From positions 1 through 64,000 of the forward strand of contig DATHZN010000045.1 of NCBI GenBank assembly GCA_035458585.1: 64,000 bases of DNA, given 5' to 3'. Every line of letters starts with the position of its first letter. Within the stretch, counting starts at the first letter, position 1. This DNA comes from Marinobacterium_E sp035458585. GTDB lineage: Bacteria > Pseudomonadota > Gammaproteobacteria > Pseudomonadales > Balneatricaceae. Both the position numbers and the translations under genes were made by a program. The notes beneath the pieces are model-generated. The model did no database searches. It worked only from the letters and a program-made list of their open reading frames with translations, and was not told the origin of the DNA. This document shows, in pieces, positions 9,473 through 19,533 of this stretch.

Positions 9473-10182
9473 TGCTATGCTCCCAAACCGCAATCACGGT
9501 TACTCTTATTTGTGATGGGAGTGATAATAGGGATTCTTTTTTCGCCACCTATGCACAGAAACGCCCCGCGAATTTCCATTTGCGACAGCTTGCGCTCGCC
9601 TAGTATGCGCATGGATTGGCAGCTTGGTGTTCAATTCTGAACTGGGGTGTTCACTGTCAGTCGATTAAGCCGCAGCGCCGTCAGTTAAAAGCGAGCGAAT
9701 CGTTTTACCAATCCCGATCCCGACATATCCTAATTAAACACCAGCTCGGCAGATGCAACTGAGCCTGTGCTGCCCAAAGCACGCGGTAGTTCTAAAGGTC
9801 TATTCTTTACTGTGTGGACCTCCACTTTTTTGAATCGTGGAAACGCCTGCAGGCGTCAATCTCAAAAACCCAAAGCCAATGGCCTGAAGTTTGCTTTATA
9901 ACTGTGAAGTCAGCGCGGGTGAGAAAGATAAAAAAAGAAGAAGCGTGTCGCAATCTAGGCATACCTGGAGTCGCACGAATCAGACAGCAGATCCGTTTTA
10001 ACGCGAGGCGCACAGCGTTTTTATGTGCATTATGGGACGCATTTTGACTTAAGGCTGGTCTGATGCGCTAAAGTTAACTGAGATTCAGGGTCTGTGGTTG
10101 TTTATGGTAGAGGAAATCCGTGGGACGAAGTGATCATTAATCCGCAAACCTGTGCATGCGAAAGTAACTATCGGTTGAAAAT
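9473..10182. other. Intergenic region between glyA and hybrid kinase
   Basis: About 710 bases between two divergent genes. It must hold the promoters for the glyA-sox operon and the kinase. Short open frames of 68 and 77 codons overlap each other on opposite strands near 9810-10047, but neither has a ribosome site or recognisable protein. I looked for a glycine riboswitch ahead of glyA and did not recognise one. Confidence 0.5.
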
Positions 10183-11685
10183 ATGATGCCTCTTGAAGCA
10201 GCGTTAAATGCAAAATCAAATGAGCTGGAAGAGATTCGTTACGCCATTGATCAGCACAGTATCTATGTCGAGACCGATGTTAGAGGCACTATTACGGATG
10301 TAAATAACCGTTTCTGTGAAGTGAGTGGGTTCGAAAGAGAAGAGCTGCTGGGAAAAAACCATCGCATCCTCAACTCAGGACTTCATCCACAGAGTTTCTG
10401 GCAACATATGTACCGCACGGTGGCTAAAGGGGAGGTATGGAGAGGCGACATCTGCAATCTCTCCAAACTCGGCGAGCCCTACTGGGTTACCACGACCATT
10501 ATTCCGAAGAAGAGTAGCGAGGGTAAGGTAATCGGCTACCGCGCTCTGCGAACAGAGATCACAGAGAAGGTCAGACAGCGGCAGGCACTGGAAGCAACAC
10601 TGGATAAACAGAAAGATATGTTTGCCGTCATAGGTCACGAACTGCGTACACCTGTTGCAACCATCAGCATGATCGCAGAAGACGAGAGCCGGAGTGATCG
10701 GGAGAAGTTAGCCCAAATTAAAGAGATATCCGAAAACCTTCTCCATGTGCTGGAAGACCTAAGGGTCGTTGTATCACCCGGCCGCGCACTGGAATCAAAG
10801 ACTGTCACTGACGATCCTATCAAAATTGTGACCCGAGCCGTTTCACCGCTTAGCCAACTGGCTCATGTTAACGAGATGCAACTATCGCTGGACATGAAAA
10901 AAACCGGCGGGCGGAAATTTGTGCTTAATGGCCAGGCGCTTCGCCAGAGCGTCACTAACCTGGTGAAAAACGCGCTTATCCACTCGGGTGGTACGGAGGT
11001 CTGTGTGAGTTTCAACTATGAAACAGACGCTCACAAGGTCACGCGAGCAATATTGAGGGTTGAGGATGACGGCAAAGGCATTCCAGAACATCTACAGGAG
11101 AGAGTATTTGCTGCTTTTGGTCGTGGCGAGACGACGGAAGACGGATCGGGTCTGGGACTGTTTATCGTGAAACAGATATCGGAGATGCTGAGCGGCGAGT
11201 TGAGCTATTCGCAAAGCACATTGGGCGGTGCGTGCTTTGAACTCTCTTTCCCTATGACACCCGCCGTCTCAGAAGAGCTTCCTAGCCCCATCTTGCCCAC
11301 TTATAGCCTATCCGGCGTGCGCGTTCTTTTAGCCGAAGACGACAGACTGTTACGAATGCTGACCGAAACCATGCTCACCAAAGAGGGGGCTTCGGTACTC
11401 AGTTTCGAAAATGGTCAACTCGCACTGGATGCGTTCGAACCTGAAAAGTTCGATCTTGTTATCACCGACCTCATGATGCCTGAGATGAACGGGCACGAAC
11501 TGACAACAGCAATTCGCGCTCTAAGCTCCAAAACCATTATCGTGGCGGTGACTGCCGCGGTGATGGGCCAGGAGACGACTCGGTTTATGCAGGAAGGAGC
11601 GGATTTTGTACTGCCTAAGCCACTCTCAACGAAAACGCTTACGGCCGCTCTTACTGAGATCATGCACCGAAGGTCACACAACTAA
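10183..11685 (+). CDS. Soluble hybrid histidine kinase (PAS-HisKA-HATPase-REC)
   Basis: A 500-residue hybrid sensor kinase with no transmembrane segment, so it senses in the cytoplasm. The order is PAS (~18-140), HisKA with the phospho-acceptor His at residue 152 (GHELRTP), HATPase_c (~240-355, with DDGKGIP and GSGLGLF), and receiver (~375-495) with the phospho-acceptor Asp at 429 (TDLMMPEMNG). No response regulator or HPt gene is next to it. It closely resembles the kinase and receiver parts of the membrane kinase at 59682-62129 in layout and wording, so the two are probably paralogues that may share a phosphorelay partner elsewhere. The signal is unknown. Confidence 0.92.
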   Translation: MMPLEAALNAKSNELEEIRYAIDQHSIYVETDVRGTITDVNNRFCEVSGFEREELLGKNHRILNSGLHPQSFWQHMYRTVAKGEVWRGDICNLSKLGEPYWVTTTIIPKKSSEGKVIGYRALRTEITEKVRQRQALEATLDKQKDMFAVIGHELRTPVATISMIAEDESRSDREKLAQIKEISENLLHVLEDLRVVVSPGRALESKTVTDDPIKIVTRAVSPLSQLAHVNEMQLSLDMKKTGGRKFVLNGQALRQSVTNLVKNALIHSGGTEVCVSFNYETDAHKVTRAILRVEDDGKGIPEHLQERVFAAFGRGETTEDGSGLGLFIVKQISEMLSGELSYSQSTLGGACFELSFPMTPAVSEELPSPILPTYSLSGVRVLLAEDDRLLRMLTETMLTKEGASVLSFENGQLALDAFEPEKFDLVITDLMMPEMNGHELTTAIRALSSKTIIVAVTAAVMGQETTRFMQEGADFVLPKPLSTKTLTAALTEIMHRRSHN

Positions 11686-11802
11686 CTTAACCTCGACAGA
11701 CTAGCGGCACACAAAAATCACTTTACGCTTGGCTTGCAAGTGCCAAAACCGTCCACGTTTGGCACTGCTTTACACGCAACCCTAGCCTGTCGTTATCGCG
11801 AC

Positions 11803-13200
11803 TTATTCGGCGCGAGCCGCGAGCATCTCACGGCCACGTGTCACAGCTGCACGCACCTGATCGGGCGCCGTACCACCGATATGGTTACGCGCACTGACGG
11901 ACCCTTCGAGGGTGAGCACTTCAAACACATCCTCCTGAATTTGGTCAGAAAACTGTTGTAGCTCTTCGAGCGTCATATCCGAGAGATCTTTGCCGGTTTT
12001 GATGCCATAAGCCACTGAAAGCCCGACAATTTCATGCGCATCACGAAAAGCAACACCCGCACGCACAAGGTAGTCAGCCAGGTCTGTTGCAGTAGAGAAA
12101 CCACGACGTGCAGCCTCGCGCATCTCCTCTTTACGTGCTTCGATGGCTGGGACCATGTCAGCAAAAGCGCGCAGACAGCCGCGGACCGTGTCCACCGTAT
12201 CAAACAGCGGCTCTTTATCTTCCTGGTTGTCTTTGTTGTACGCCAACGGCTGTGACTTCATTAGCGTCAAGAGCGACACCAGATGGCCGTAAACACGACC
12301 AGACTTTCCGCGAACCAGCTCCGGCACATCCGGATTTTTCTTCTGCGGCATGATTGACGAACCCGTGCAGAAACGGTCTGGAAGATGAATGAAGTTAAAC
12401 TGTGACGATGTCCAGAGCACCAGCTCTTCAGACATTCGCGTCAGGTGCATCAACAGCAAGCTGGACGCCGCACAGAACTCAATACCAAAATCGCGATCAG
12501 AGACCGCATCCAGAGAATTGTTCGCTGGCGCGCTGAAATTGAGAAGCTCTGCTGTATAGTGACGATCGATTGGATAGGTTGTTCCGGCTAATGCCGCCGC
12601 ACCCAAGGGCATGATATTTATACGTTTACGGCAATCAACAAAGCGCTCGTAGTCACGTGACAACATCTCAAACCAGGCTAACAGGTGATGGCCAAAGGTG
12701 ACTGGCTGGGCGGTCTGCAGGTGAGTAAAACCCGGCATAATAGTATCGGCATTGCGCTCCGACAGTTCCAACAGTCCAGACTGCAGGCGAGTAATTTCAG
12801 AGAGGATAAAATCCACCTCATCACGCATGTATAGACGTATATCCGTTGCAACCTGATCGTTTCGTGAACGTCCCGTATGCAATTTCTTACCCGTGATACC
12901 AATTTTCTTGGTCAGCGCGGCTTCAATATTCATGTGAACATCTTCTAGCGCAACCGACCACTCAAATTCACCGCGTTCGATTTCGATTCGTATCTCGCCC
13001 AAACCACGAACGATATCGTCACGTTCTGTTTGGCTCAGCACACCCACCTTGGCCAGCATGTGCGCATGCGCAATCGACCCCTGAATATCCTGACGGTAGA
13101 GACGCTTATCAAAGTCTACGGAGGCGGTAAAACGTGCAACGAACTCATCTGTTGCCTCACTAAAACGCCCGCCCCACTGCTGATTGGTTTTGTTGCTCAT
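11803..13200 (-). CDS. argH: Argininosuccinate lyase
   Basis: Splits argininosuccinate into arginine and fumarate, the last step of arginine synthesis. It has 465 residues, the usual length. The fumarase/aspartase superfamily signature GSSIMPQKKNPD carries the catalytic serine loop, and WGGRF is at the N-terminus. The ATG at 13200 is chosen over an upstream in-frame start because GAGGT precedes it and it gives the standard MSNKTNQQWGGRF opening. It is divergent from hemC across a 162-base gap, an arrangement common in gammaproteobacteria. Confidence 0.96.
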   Translation of the reverse strand: MSNKTNQQWGGRFSEATDEFVARFTASVDFDKRLYRQDIQGSIAHAHMLAKVGVLSQTERDDIVRGLGEIRIEIERGEFEWSVALEDVHMNIEAALTKKIGITGKKLHTGRSRNDQVATDIRLYMRDEVDFILSEITRLQSGLLELSERNADTIMPGFTHLQTAQPVTFGHHLLAWFEMLSRDYERFVDCRKRINIMPLGAAALAGTTYPIDRHYTAELLNFSAPANNSLDAVSDRDFGIEFCAASSLLLMHLTRMSEELVLWTSSQFNFIHLPDRFCTGSSIMPQKKNPDVPELVRGKSGRVYGHLVSLLTLMKSQPLAYNKDNQEDKEPLFDTVDTVRGCLRAFADMVPAIEARKEEMREAARRGFSTATDLADYLVRAGVAFRDAHEIVGLSVAYGIKTGKDLSDMTLEELQQFSDQIQEDVFEVLTLEGSVSARNHIGGTAPDQVRAAVTRGREMLAARAE

Positions 13201-13362
13201 CTCTACCTCGGTTCCAACGAATCTCATTCAGTGCTACACAGTCTACCGCGGTGCAGCAAAATCTGGCGCGATTATAACCCTTTTAGCGCTGAAAAACCGC
13301 AACGCAGCTAAGGGTCTGATACACTATGCAATTGTGTTTTTATGACTCTCTATGGAGCCCTC

Positions 13363-14295
13363 ATGCCTCGCACTTTGCGCATCGCCACTCGTCAATCACT
13401 GCTTGCTTTATGGCAAGCGGAATACGTAAAAGCGCGACTCGAAAGTCTGCATTCAGACCTTAGAGTCGAACTGGTCACAATGGTGACTAAAGGCGACAAG
13501 ATTCTGGATACGCCTCTAGCCAAAATTGGTGGCAAAGGGCTTTTCGTTAAAGAGCTAGAGACGGCGATGCTTGAAGGTCGTGCCGATATCGCTGTTCACT
13601 CGATGAAAGATGTACCCATGGAGTTTCCAAAGGGGCTGGGACTAGCGGTGATCTGTGAGCGAGAAAACCCAACCGATGCCTTTGTTAGCAACCGCTTTGA
13701 ACACCTCGATCAGCTCCCTGTCGGTGCTATCGTGGGCACCTCCTCTCTGCGTCGTGAAGTGCAGTTGCGCGAGCGTCGACCGGATCTGCAGATCAAAAGC
13801 CTGCGCGGCAATGTACAGACCCGCCTGAATAAGCTCGATGCAGGTGAGTATGATGCCATCATTCTCGCCTCAGCCGGCCTAATCCGTCTGCAGTTGGAGG
13901 AGCGTATCCGCTACCGTATCCCTGCTGAGGTAAGCCTACCGGCGGGTGGCCAGGGAGCCGTCGGCATTGAGTGCCGTATCGATGATGAAGCGACACTGGC
14001 GCTCTTGGCGCCACTTAATGACGAGGCCACCGCCACTCGCGTATTGGCAGAGCGCTCATTGAACCGCAGGCTAGAAGGGGGTTGCCAGGTACCCATAGGG
14101 TGCTATGCGGAACTAGAAGGCGACCAGTTATGGTTGCGAGGTCTAGTGGGACGCCCTGATGGCACCAAAGTACTGCGTGATGAGATTCGTGGACCAGCAA
14201 AGAGCGCTGAATCACTCGGGGTTGAGCTGGCAGAGCGGCTCCTATCCGCCGGTGCCGACACAATACTGGCCGAAGTTTACGCTGAGCGTGGTTAA
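13363..14295 (+). CDS. hemC: Porphobilinogen deaminase (hydroxymethylbilane synthase)
   Basis: Joins four porphobilinogens into hydroxymethylbilane. It has 310 residues from the ATG at 13363, which has GGAG 6 bases upstream. An earlier in-frame ATG lacks this. The dipyrromethane-cofactor cysteine lies in the conserved LEGGCQVPIG segment, and the N-terminal RIATRQSLLALWQA and SLRRxxQL-type substrate-binding arginines are present. It is the first gene of hemC-hemD-hemX-hemY; its stop overlaps the hemD start. Confidence 0.96.
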   Translation: MPRTLRIATRQSLLALWQAEYVKARLESLHSDLRVELVTMVTKGDKILDTPLAKIGGKGLFVKELETAMLEGRADIAVHSMKDVPMEFPKGLGLAVICERENPTDAFVSNRFEHLDQLPVGAIVGTSSLRREVQLRERRPDLQIKSLRGNVQTRLNKLDAGEYDAIILASAGLIRLQLEERIRYRIPAEVSLPAGGQGAVGIECRIDDEATLALLAPLNDEATATRVLAERSLNRRLEGGCQVPIGCYAELEGDQLWLRGLVGRPDGTKVLRDEIRGPAKSAESLGVELAERLLSAGADTILAEVYAERG

Positions 14296-15043
14296 GGCCC
14301 GGGTTCTGTTAACGCGCCCCGCTCACTTGCAGCAAGGCGCTCTAGAGTTACTGACTGCAGCAGGGTACGAGTGCATCTCCCTGCCGCTACTGAGCATCAC
14401 TCCCATCGATATCGAGTCAGAAGAAGCGGGCTATTTACGTAGCCGCATTCTAGACCTCGACCTCTACACTCGGGTCATCTTTATCAGCCGCAACGCGGCA
14501 CGCATAGGCGCGGATCTGATAGATCAATACTGGCCCCAACTGCCAGTGGGTGTTGAGTGGATTGCTATAGGTCAGGGAACAGCTGATGAACTGAGCCACC
14601 TCGGTATCGACGCTCAGGTTAATCCGGGCGTTGATTCCGAGGCACTTCTTGACGCACCCCAATTGCGGGAACTGAGTGATCAACGCATACTGCTGGTTAA
14701 GGGTGTGGGTGGCCGCGACCTGCTGCGAAAGATACTGGAAAAGCGCGGCGCAATTGTAGACGAAATTGAGATCTACCAACGCACGCCATGTGACTATACT
14801 GATACTGAGCTGGTTGAACGAATAAGCAAACCACTGGATGCACTGCTAATCACCAGCGGGGAAGCGTTGATCGCGCTGGAGCACATTAAATGGCGTGACC
14901 TGCGCAGCAGTTTGTTGATAGTCCCCAGTGAACGAATAGCCAGTCAGGCCCAGGAGCTAGGCTACCAGAATATCCAAACGTCCGCTGGTGCCAGTGACCG
15001 CGCCATGCTCGACGCACTGGAGTTAAGATTTAATCAGAGCTAA
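14288..15043 (+). CDS. hemD: Uroporphyrinogen-III synthase
   Basis: Cyclises hydroxymethylbilane with inversion of ring D. The family is poorly conserved; the call rests on length (251 residues), the two-domain Rossmann-like pattern, the LLITSGEAL segment and the position after hemC. The frame is open back into hemC. I place the start at the GTG at 14288, overlapping the hemC stop, because it gives the typical VKARVLLTRPAHLQQ opening. No strong ribosome site is seen, so translation is probably coupled to hemC. Confidence 0.88.
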   Translation: MVKARVLLTRPAHLQQGALELLTAAGYECISLPLLSITPIDIESEEAGYLRSRILDLDLYTRVIFISRNAARIGADLIDQYWPQLPVGVEWIAIGQGTADELSHLGIDAQVNPGVDSEALLDAPQLRELSDQRILLVKGVGGRDLLRKILEKRGAIVDEIEIYQRTPCDYTDTELVERISKPLDALLITSGEALIALEHIKWRDLRSSLLIVPSERIASQAQELGYQNIQTSAGASDRAMLDALELRFNQS

Positions 15044-15062
15044 CCATAGGAAATCGCACAGT

Positions 15063-16262
15063 ATGAGTGATGCGCCAAAGCCTGAAGACCAGTTACAGCC
15101 TAACAATACAAAGACGCCTGAAGGGATTAGCGAGCCCCATCTACCCGATGAGAGCATCGAAGTGGCCACGAGCAGCCAGCACCTCAGCCACCAAACTGAA
15201 ACGGCTGCGCCGGGCGCTCAAAAGGCTTCTAAATCAGCTAAGGTAGCGCTGGTAATCGCCATCATCGCGCTGTTGGCCATTCCCGTACTGGGGTACTGGG
15301 GCTTTCTGCAACAGCAAGCGCTCAACACTAAACTCAATGGTGCCAATGCTCTTTTGGCTGATGAGCTCGCCAGCAAAAACGCGTCAACTCGCAGCCAAAT
15401 TAATACATTGCGAGATGAACTGGCACGCTTGGATGATGAGCGCGAAGCACAAAACCTCCTTTTAGAGCGCACCCAGGCACGTCTGAGTGACGCAATCAAG
15501 CAGGTCGAAGCGGGACGAAACACCAGTGAGACAGACTGGCGTTTAGCCGAGGCACAGTACCTGCTGCGCCTTGCTAACCAGCGAGTACTGATGGAGCAGC
15601 GACCAGAGGGTGCACTTACAATGCTGCGCACTGCCGATAAGATCTTTGCTGATCTGGACGATGTCAGCCTCTATAGCCTGCGCCAGAGTCTGGCCCAGGA
15701 TATTGCCAAACTCGAAGCCGTACCAAAACTTGATGTAGAGGGCACATACCTGCGCATCGCTGCGCTGATTCAACAGAGCCGAGAGCTGCCGACACTATCC
15801 CTGGATCAGCAGCGCCAGTTGCCTGAACTGCTGCAGGAGATTACACCTGATAGCGTTGATGAGACATTACAACAAGATATTCAGAGTGCTCTGAGCAGAG
15901 CGATGGCCAGTCTGGAGAAACTGGTCGTGATTCAACAGCATGATCAGGCGATCGAGCCCCTACTCTCACCCGAGCAGGGATACTACCTGAGACAGAATAT
16001 CCAACTGCTGCTTGAGCAAGCGCAACTGGCCTTACTTCGCCAGCAGCAGGGTATCTTCGATAATAGTCTGAACCGCGTAAACCAGTTGCTACAAGGCTAC
16101 TTTGATCTCGAACACAGCGCTACGCGAGCCATGACGGACGCTCTGGATAACCTATCGAAACTCAAAGTTGCACCAGACATGCCTGATATCAGTGGATCAC
16201 TCTCTAAGTTGCAGCAACACATGGCCGATATGACTCGTCTGGGAGCGGAGGCACAGCAATGA
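15063..16262 (+). CDS. hemX: HemX-like membrane protein
   Basis: A 399-residue inner-membrane protein of the HemX (uroporphyrinogen-III methyltransferase-like) family. An acidic, Pro/Ser-rich cytoplasmic N-terminus (~1-58) leads to one transmembrane helix (~59-80) and a long periplasmic Gln/Leu-rich coiled-coil region. There is no SAM-binding methyltransferase domain, so the historical enzyme name is misleading; a role in organising haem synthesis is inferred from gene linkage. It lies 19 bases after hemD and overlaps hemY by 4 bases. Confidence 0.88.
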   Translation: MSDAPKPEDQLQPNNTKTPEGISEPHLPDESIEVATSSQHLSHQTETAAPGAQKASKSAKVALVIAIIALLAIPVLGYWGFLQQQALNTKLNGANALLADELASKNASTRSQINTLRDELARLDDEREAQNLLLERTQARLSDAIKQVEAGRNTSETDWRLAEAQYLLRLANQRVLMEQRPEGALTMLRTADKIFADLDDVSLYSLRQSLAQDIAKLEAVPKLDVEGTYLRIAALIQQSRELPTLSLDQQRQLPELLQEITPDSVDETLQQDIQSALSRAMASLEKLVVIQQHDQAIEPLLSPEQGYYLRQNIQLLLEQAQLALLRQQQGIFDNSLNRVNQLLQGYFDLEHSATRAMTDALDNLSKLKVAPDMPDISGSLSKLQQHMADMTRLGAEAQQ

Positions 16263-17509
16263 GACGCTTTCTAATCCTTCTCGTCCTGTTACTGGTCGCA
16301 GGCACCTGGTTGGGACAGGCGATGGTAGAGGATACAGGCTATGTACTGATCGCCTACAAGCAAACCAGCATAGAGACCAGCATTTGGGTACTCTGCATCT
16401 TCGCCATTCTGCTCTTCGCACTGCTTCATCTGGCACTCAATATCCTGACACATATTCGCTCGCCTATCGCGAGCATCAGAGATTGGAACCAGTCACGTAC
16501 TGAGCGCAAAGCTGAAACCAAAGCGCATGAGGGCCTTATGGCGCGTGCGGAAGGCGACTGGTGGCGGGCACGGCGAATGCTTCTACAGGCAGCACGGACC
16601 AGCCACGCCCCCACTATCTACTACCTCGAGGCCGCAGAAATGGCCGCACGTCTGGGCGATGAGAAAGAGTTAAGCCGCATTCTGGACGATGCGCTAAAAG
16701 CGGTACCGGAGGCGGCGAAGGCAATACAGCTCTGCCGCGCTCAGCTTGAGCTTCGTCTTGGACATCAGGGCAAAGCTCAAGCATTAACCGAGCAAATGCT
16801 GCAAGCCCAGCCAGCCAACCCACAGGTGAAGCTGCTGCAGGCCCGGCTCCTGAGGGAGACAGAACAGTGGCAAACTCTCTACCCGCTGATTGCCGAACTC
16901 AAACGGAGTAAGGCGATTAACGACGAGACTGCACAGGAGTATCGTCGCGATGCCGGCGTCGGACTGTTAAAGCAGACACAACAGCAATACGCTGAGCTGC
17001 CGCAGGAGCAACTGGCAACTGAGCTGCGCAAATGTTGGAGCGCATTGAGTTTTGAGACCCAACAACTGTCCCAGGTGCGGTTAACCTATTTGCAATTACT
17101 GCTCAATACCGGCCAGACAGCCGAGGCGCTCGAACTACTCAACGCCTGGCTAAGTAAGAGTTGGAACGAAGAGCTGCTGCTGCGTTTCTCTGAACTCAAC
17201 GCTGGCGATGCAAACGCGCAACTAAAAATTGCGAAGGCTTGGCTTAAGCAACAACCCAATAATGCTGCACTTGAGCTATGTCTTGGCCGCCTCTCTCAGC
17301 GGGCACAACTTTGGGGCGCCGCTATCCAACATTATAAGCGCAGCCTGGAACTCGAACCGCACGCGCAGACGATGCTGGAGTTGAGCCAACTCTACCTGAA
17401 TCTGGGAGAGCAAGATCAGGCTGAAGCCTTGATGGGGCAGTACAACCAGCCACTACAACTCCCGGCACCAAGCGCTGCCGACCGGGAAGCACGCCGGCTT
17501 GTGGTGTAA
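16259..17509 (+). CDS. hemY: HemY, membrane TPR protein
   Basis: A 416-residue HemY family protein. Two N-terminal transmembrane helices (~3-22 and ~40-62) precede a cytoplasmic/periplasmic TPR array rich in Ala, Leu and Gln. This is the proteobacterial HemY linked to hemCDX, not the Gram-positive protoporphyrinogen oxidase of the same name. It is presumed to scaffold haem enzymes at the membrane. It ends 16 bases from the convergent ABC ATPase gene. Confidence 0.88.
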   Translation: MRRFLILLVLLLVAGTWLGQAMVEDTGYVLIAYKQTSIETSIWVLCIFAILLFALLHLALNILTHIRSPIASIRDWNQSRTERKAETKAHEGLMARAEGDWWRARRMLLQAARTSHAPTIYYLEAAEMAARLGDEKELSRILDDALKAVPEAAKAIQLCRAQLELRLGHQGKAQALTEQMLQAQPANPQVKLLQARLLRETEQWQTLYPLIAELKRSKAINDETAQEYRRDAGVGLLKQTQQQYAELPQEQLATELRKCWSALSFETQQLSQVRLTYLQLLLNTGQTAEALELLNAWLSKSWNEELLLRFSELNAGDANAQLKIAKAWLKQQPNNAALELCLGRLSQRAQLWGAAIQHYKRSLELEPHAQTMLELSQLYLNLGEQDQAEALMGQYNQPLQLPAPSAADREARRLVV

Positions 17510-17525
17510 GAGTCAAAGCTGCAAT

Positions 17526-18587
17526 TTATCGAATGCGGCGCTCTGTTGTGGCATCGAAGAGATACAGAGAATCGGGACTAAACTGAAGATCCGCAGCGAT
17601 ATTTTCACCAATGTTGTGTTTGCCTCGTACCTCAGCGATTAGGCGCTCACCCGTTGGCGCGTTGAGATAGGAGTAAGCTACCCCACCGAGGTCTTCGGTA
17701 ATATCGACTTGCAGTGGGCCTTCGCCGGTTGTCATTTCAACCTCCTGAGGGCGCAAGCCGGCAATTACTGCAGAACCTATAGCGGGTAACTCTGCTTTAC
17801 TCGGCAGAATTCGGTCACCAAGGGCAGGAACTCTTATTCCACCTTCAACGACACTGGCCTCCATAAAGTTCATACTAGGAGAACCAATGAATCCAGCGAC
17901 AAACTTATTATCCGGATTTTCATAGAGATCCAGCGGTGAACCCACCTGTTCTATGTTGCCAGAGCGAAGTACAACAATTTTATCGGCCAATGTCATCGCT
18001 TCGACTTGGTCGTGAGTCACGTAAATCATCGTAGCCCCGATCTGTTTATGGAGCCGTGCAATCTCTACCCGCATATCAACACGCAGCTCAGCATCGAGGT
18101 TTGAGAGGGGTTCATCAAACAGAAAAACCTCAGGTCCGCGCACAATCGCGCGCCCAATCGCGACACGCTGACGCTGACCACCAGAGAGAGCTGCCGGTTT
18201 ACGTTCGAGGTAGGGTTCAAGCTTTAGCACTCGCGCCGCCTCTGCAACCTTCGCCTTAATCTCGTCTGCCGGTACTTTGTTCATTCGCAGCCCAAAACCC
18301 ATGTTCTGCTCAACCGTCATATGTGGATAGAGCGCATAGGTCTGAAACACCATTGCAACCCCGCGATCTGCCGGGTCCTCTCGAGTTACTTCACGATCAC
18401 CGATAAATAGCTGACCAGAGGTCGTCTCCTCAAGTCCCGCGATCATCCGTAATAGCGTAGATTTTCCACAGCCTGAAGGGCCGACAAAAACACAGAATTC
18501 ACCCTGTTCGATTTGCAAATCAACACCATGGATAACTTCAATCTCGTCGTATTTCTTGACCAACTGCTTCGCAGTAACTCCAGACAT
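17526..18587 (-). CDS. Sugar ABC transporter ATPase (MalK/UgpC family)
   Basis: The energising subunit (353 residues) for a CUT1-type sugar importer. Walker A is GPSGCGKST, the ABC signature is LSGGQRQRVAIGRA, Walker B ends FLFDEPLSNLD, and a TOBE-type C-terminal domain follows (~240-350). The ATG at 18587 has AAGGA 7 bases upstream; the frame extends further back without support. It is co-directional with and just downstream of the IclR gene (16 bases) and divergent from the binding protein and permease genes at 19534-22598, so it is almost certainly their ATPase. In some organisms one such ATPase serves several importers. Confidence 0.92.
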   Translation of the reverse strand: MSGVTAKQLVKKYDEIEVIHGVDLQIEQGEFCVFVGPSGCGKSTLLRMIAGLEETTSGQLFIGDREVTREDPADRGVAMVFQTYALYPHMTVEQNMGFGLRMNKVPADEIKAKVAEAARVLKLEPYLERKPAALSGGQRQRVAIGRAIVRGPEVFLFDEPLSNLDAELRVDMRVEIARLHKQIGATMIYVTHDQVEAMTLADKIVVLRSGNIEQVGSPLDLYENPDNKFVAGFIGSPSMNFMEASVVEGGIRVPALGDRILPSKAELPAIGSAVIAGLRPQEVEMTTGEGPLQVDITEDLGGVAYSYLNAPTGERLIAEVRGKHNIGENIAADLQFSPDSLYLFDATTERRIR

Positions 18588-18603
18588 TGCTGATTCCTTA
18601 AAT

Positions 18604-19386
18604 TTATACTGTTTCTGGAAAGCGCCATGCTTCGGCACTGCGCGCGATTTCATGTGCTGTGGAGAGCAGAGACTCTCTCATCTCAGCTAAGGCTGACAGG
18701 CTGTAACGTTGTGTAGAAGTAGTTATTGAAACCCCGCCGTAGACGAGACCCTTAGAGGATTTGATAGGCGTAGCTATGCAGATGATACCCGGCTCGTGCT
18801 CCTCTCGATCAAAAGCAACCCCATCAATTCTTATCTTGATGAGTTCCTGCTCAAGCGCCTCGGAGTTTGTTAGCGTATGGGGCGTGAACGCGTAATAACT
18901 TTGCTGCTTTAAAATTCGTTGTTGCTTCTCCTTTGGCAGGAAGGCCAGCATTGCTTTACCGACACCCGTGCAGTAAACCGGTCCGACTTTACCCGCATCG
19001 GAAAACATCTGAATCGGTCTGCTGGCATTGCGCTTGTCAACGTATAACACCTGGCCCCCATCTAGTTGTGCAAGGTGTACTGTTTCACCCACCTGCCTTG
19101 AGAGCTGGTCGATGGCCTCTCTTGCAATAGGTGCAAGAGAAGCTTGGTGCCACGCCGCATGAGCAAGGCTCACAAGCCTGACCCCAAGAGAGTAGCACTG
19201 ACTTGCCTCGTTGTACTGTAGCAGTCTCTCGCCCACCAAAGTTTGCAGCAGCCGATAAAGCGTTGCCTTTGGGTAAGCAGAATTTTCAAGTAGATCGGAA
19301 AATTTTATTGGCGCGCCATTACTCGCTACATCATCCAGCACTTTCAGTGCTTTACCGACGGTTCCACCTGTTGTTTTGCTTTCCAT
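18604..19386 (-). CDS. IclR family regulator of galactoside genes
   Basis: A 260-residue IclR-type regulator. The winged-helix DNA-binding domain covers ~8-70 and the GAF-like effector domain ~85-250. It is divergent from the sugar-binding-protein gene and upstream of the ATPase gene, so it probably controls both directions from the 147-base gap at 19387-19533, where an inverted repeat fits an IclR operator. The effector is likely a galactose-pathway sugar acid or sugar (inferred). Whether it represses or activates cannot be read from sequence. Confidence 0.88.
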   Translation of the reverse strand: MESKTTGGTVGKALKVLDDVASNGAPIKFSDLLENSAYPKATLYRLLQTLVGERLLQYNEASQCYSLGVRLVSLAHAAWHQASLAPIAREAIDQLSRQVGETVHLAQLDGGQVLYVDKRNASRPIQMFSDAGKVGPVYCTGVGKAMLAFLPKEKQQRILKQQSYYAFTPHTLTNSEALEQELIKIRIDGVAFDREEHEPGIICIATPIKSSKGLVYGGVSITTSTQRYSLSALAEMRESLLSTAHEIARSAEAWRFPETV

Positions 19387-19448
19387 TCCACCAAACCGAA
19401 AAAAAACGAAAGTTCATTTGTTGACAACCTTAGGCTAGAGAGGATAAA

Positions 19449-19486
19449 TTTTCAATAGTTAAAACATGGTTTCACTATTTGAAACC
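19449..19486. promoter_or_regulatory. Probable IclR operator pair
   Basis: A 7-5-7 inverted repeat, GGTTTCA-CTATT-TGAAACC, lies at 19468-19486. Just left of it, 19449-19465 (TTTTCAATAGTTAAAAC) reads as a degenerate second copy of the same palindrome. Both lie between the divergent IclR and binding-protein genes, 48 bases or more from the latter's ATG. The GTTTCA/TGAAAC half-sites resemble those of KdgR-type IclR proteins. Confidence 0.6.
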
Positions 19487-19533
19487 TACTAACTTAGTCA
19501 GTCTCATAAAGCGACAATCCAGAGGATCAAATA

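Noticed and set aside
9807..10047. Two overlapping frames on opposite strands in the glyA/kinase gap
   Set aside because: Neither has a ribosome site, and the translations are basic and unlike known proteins.
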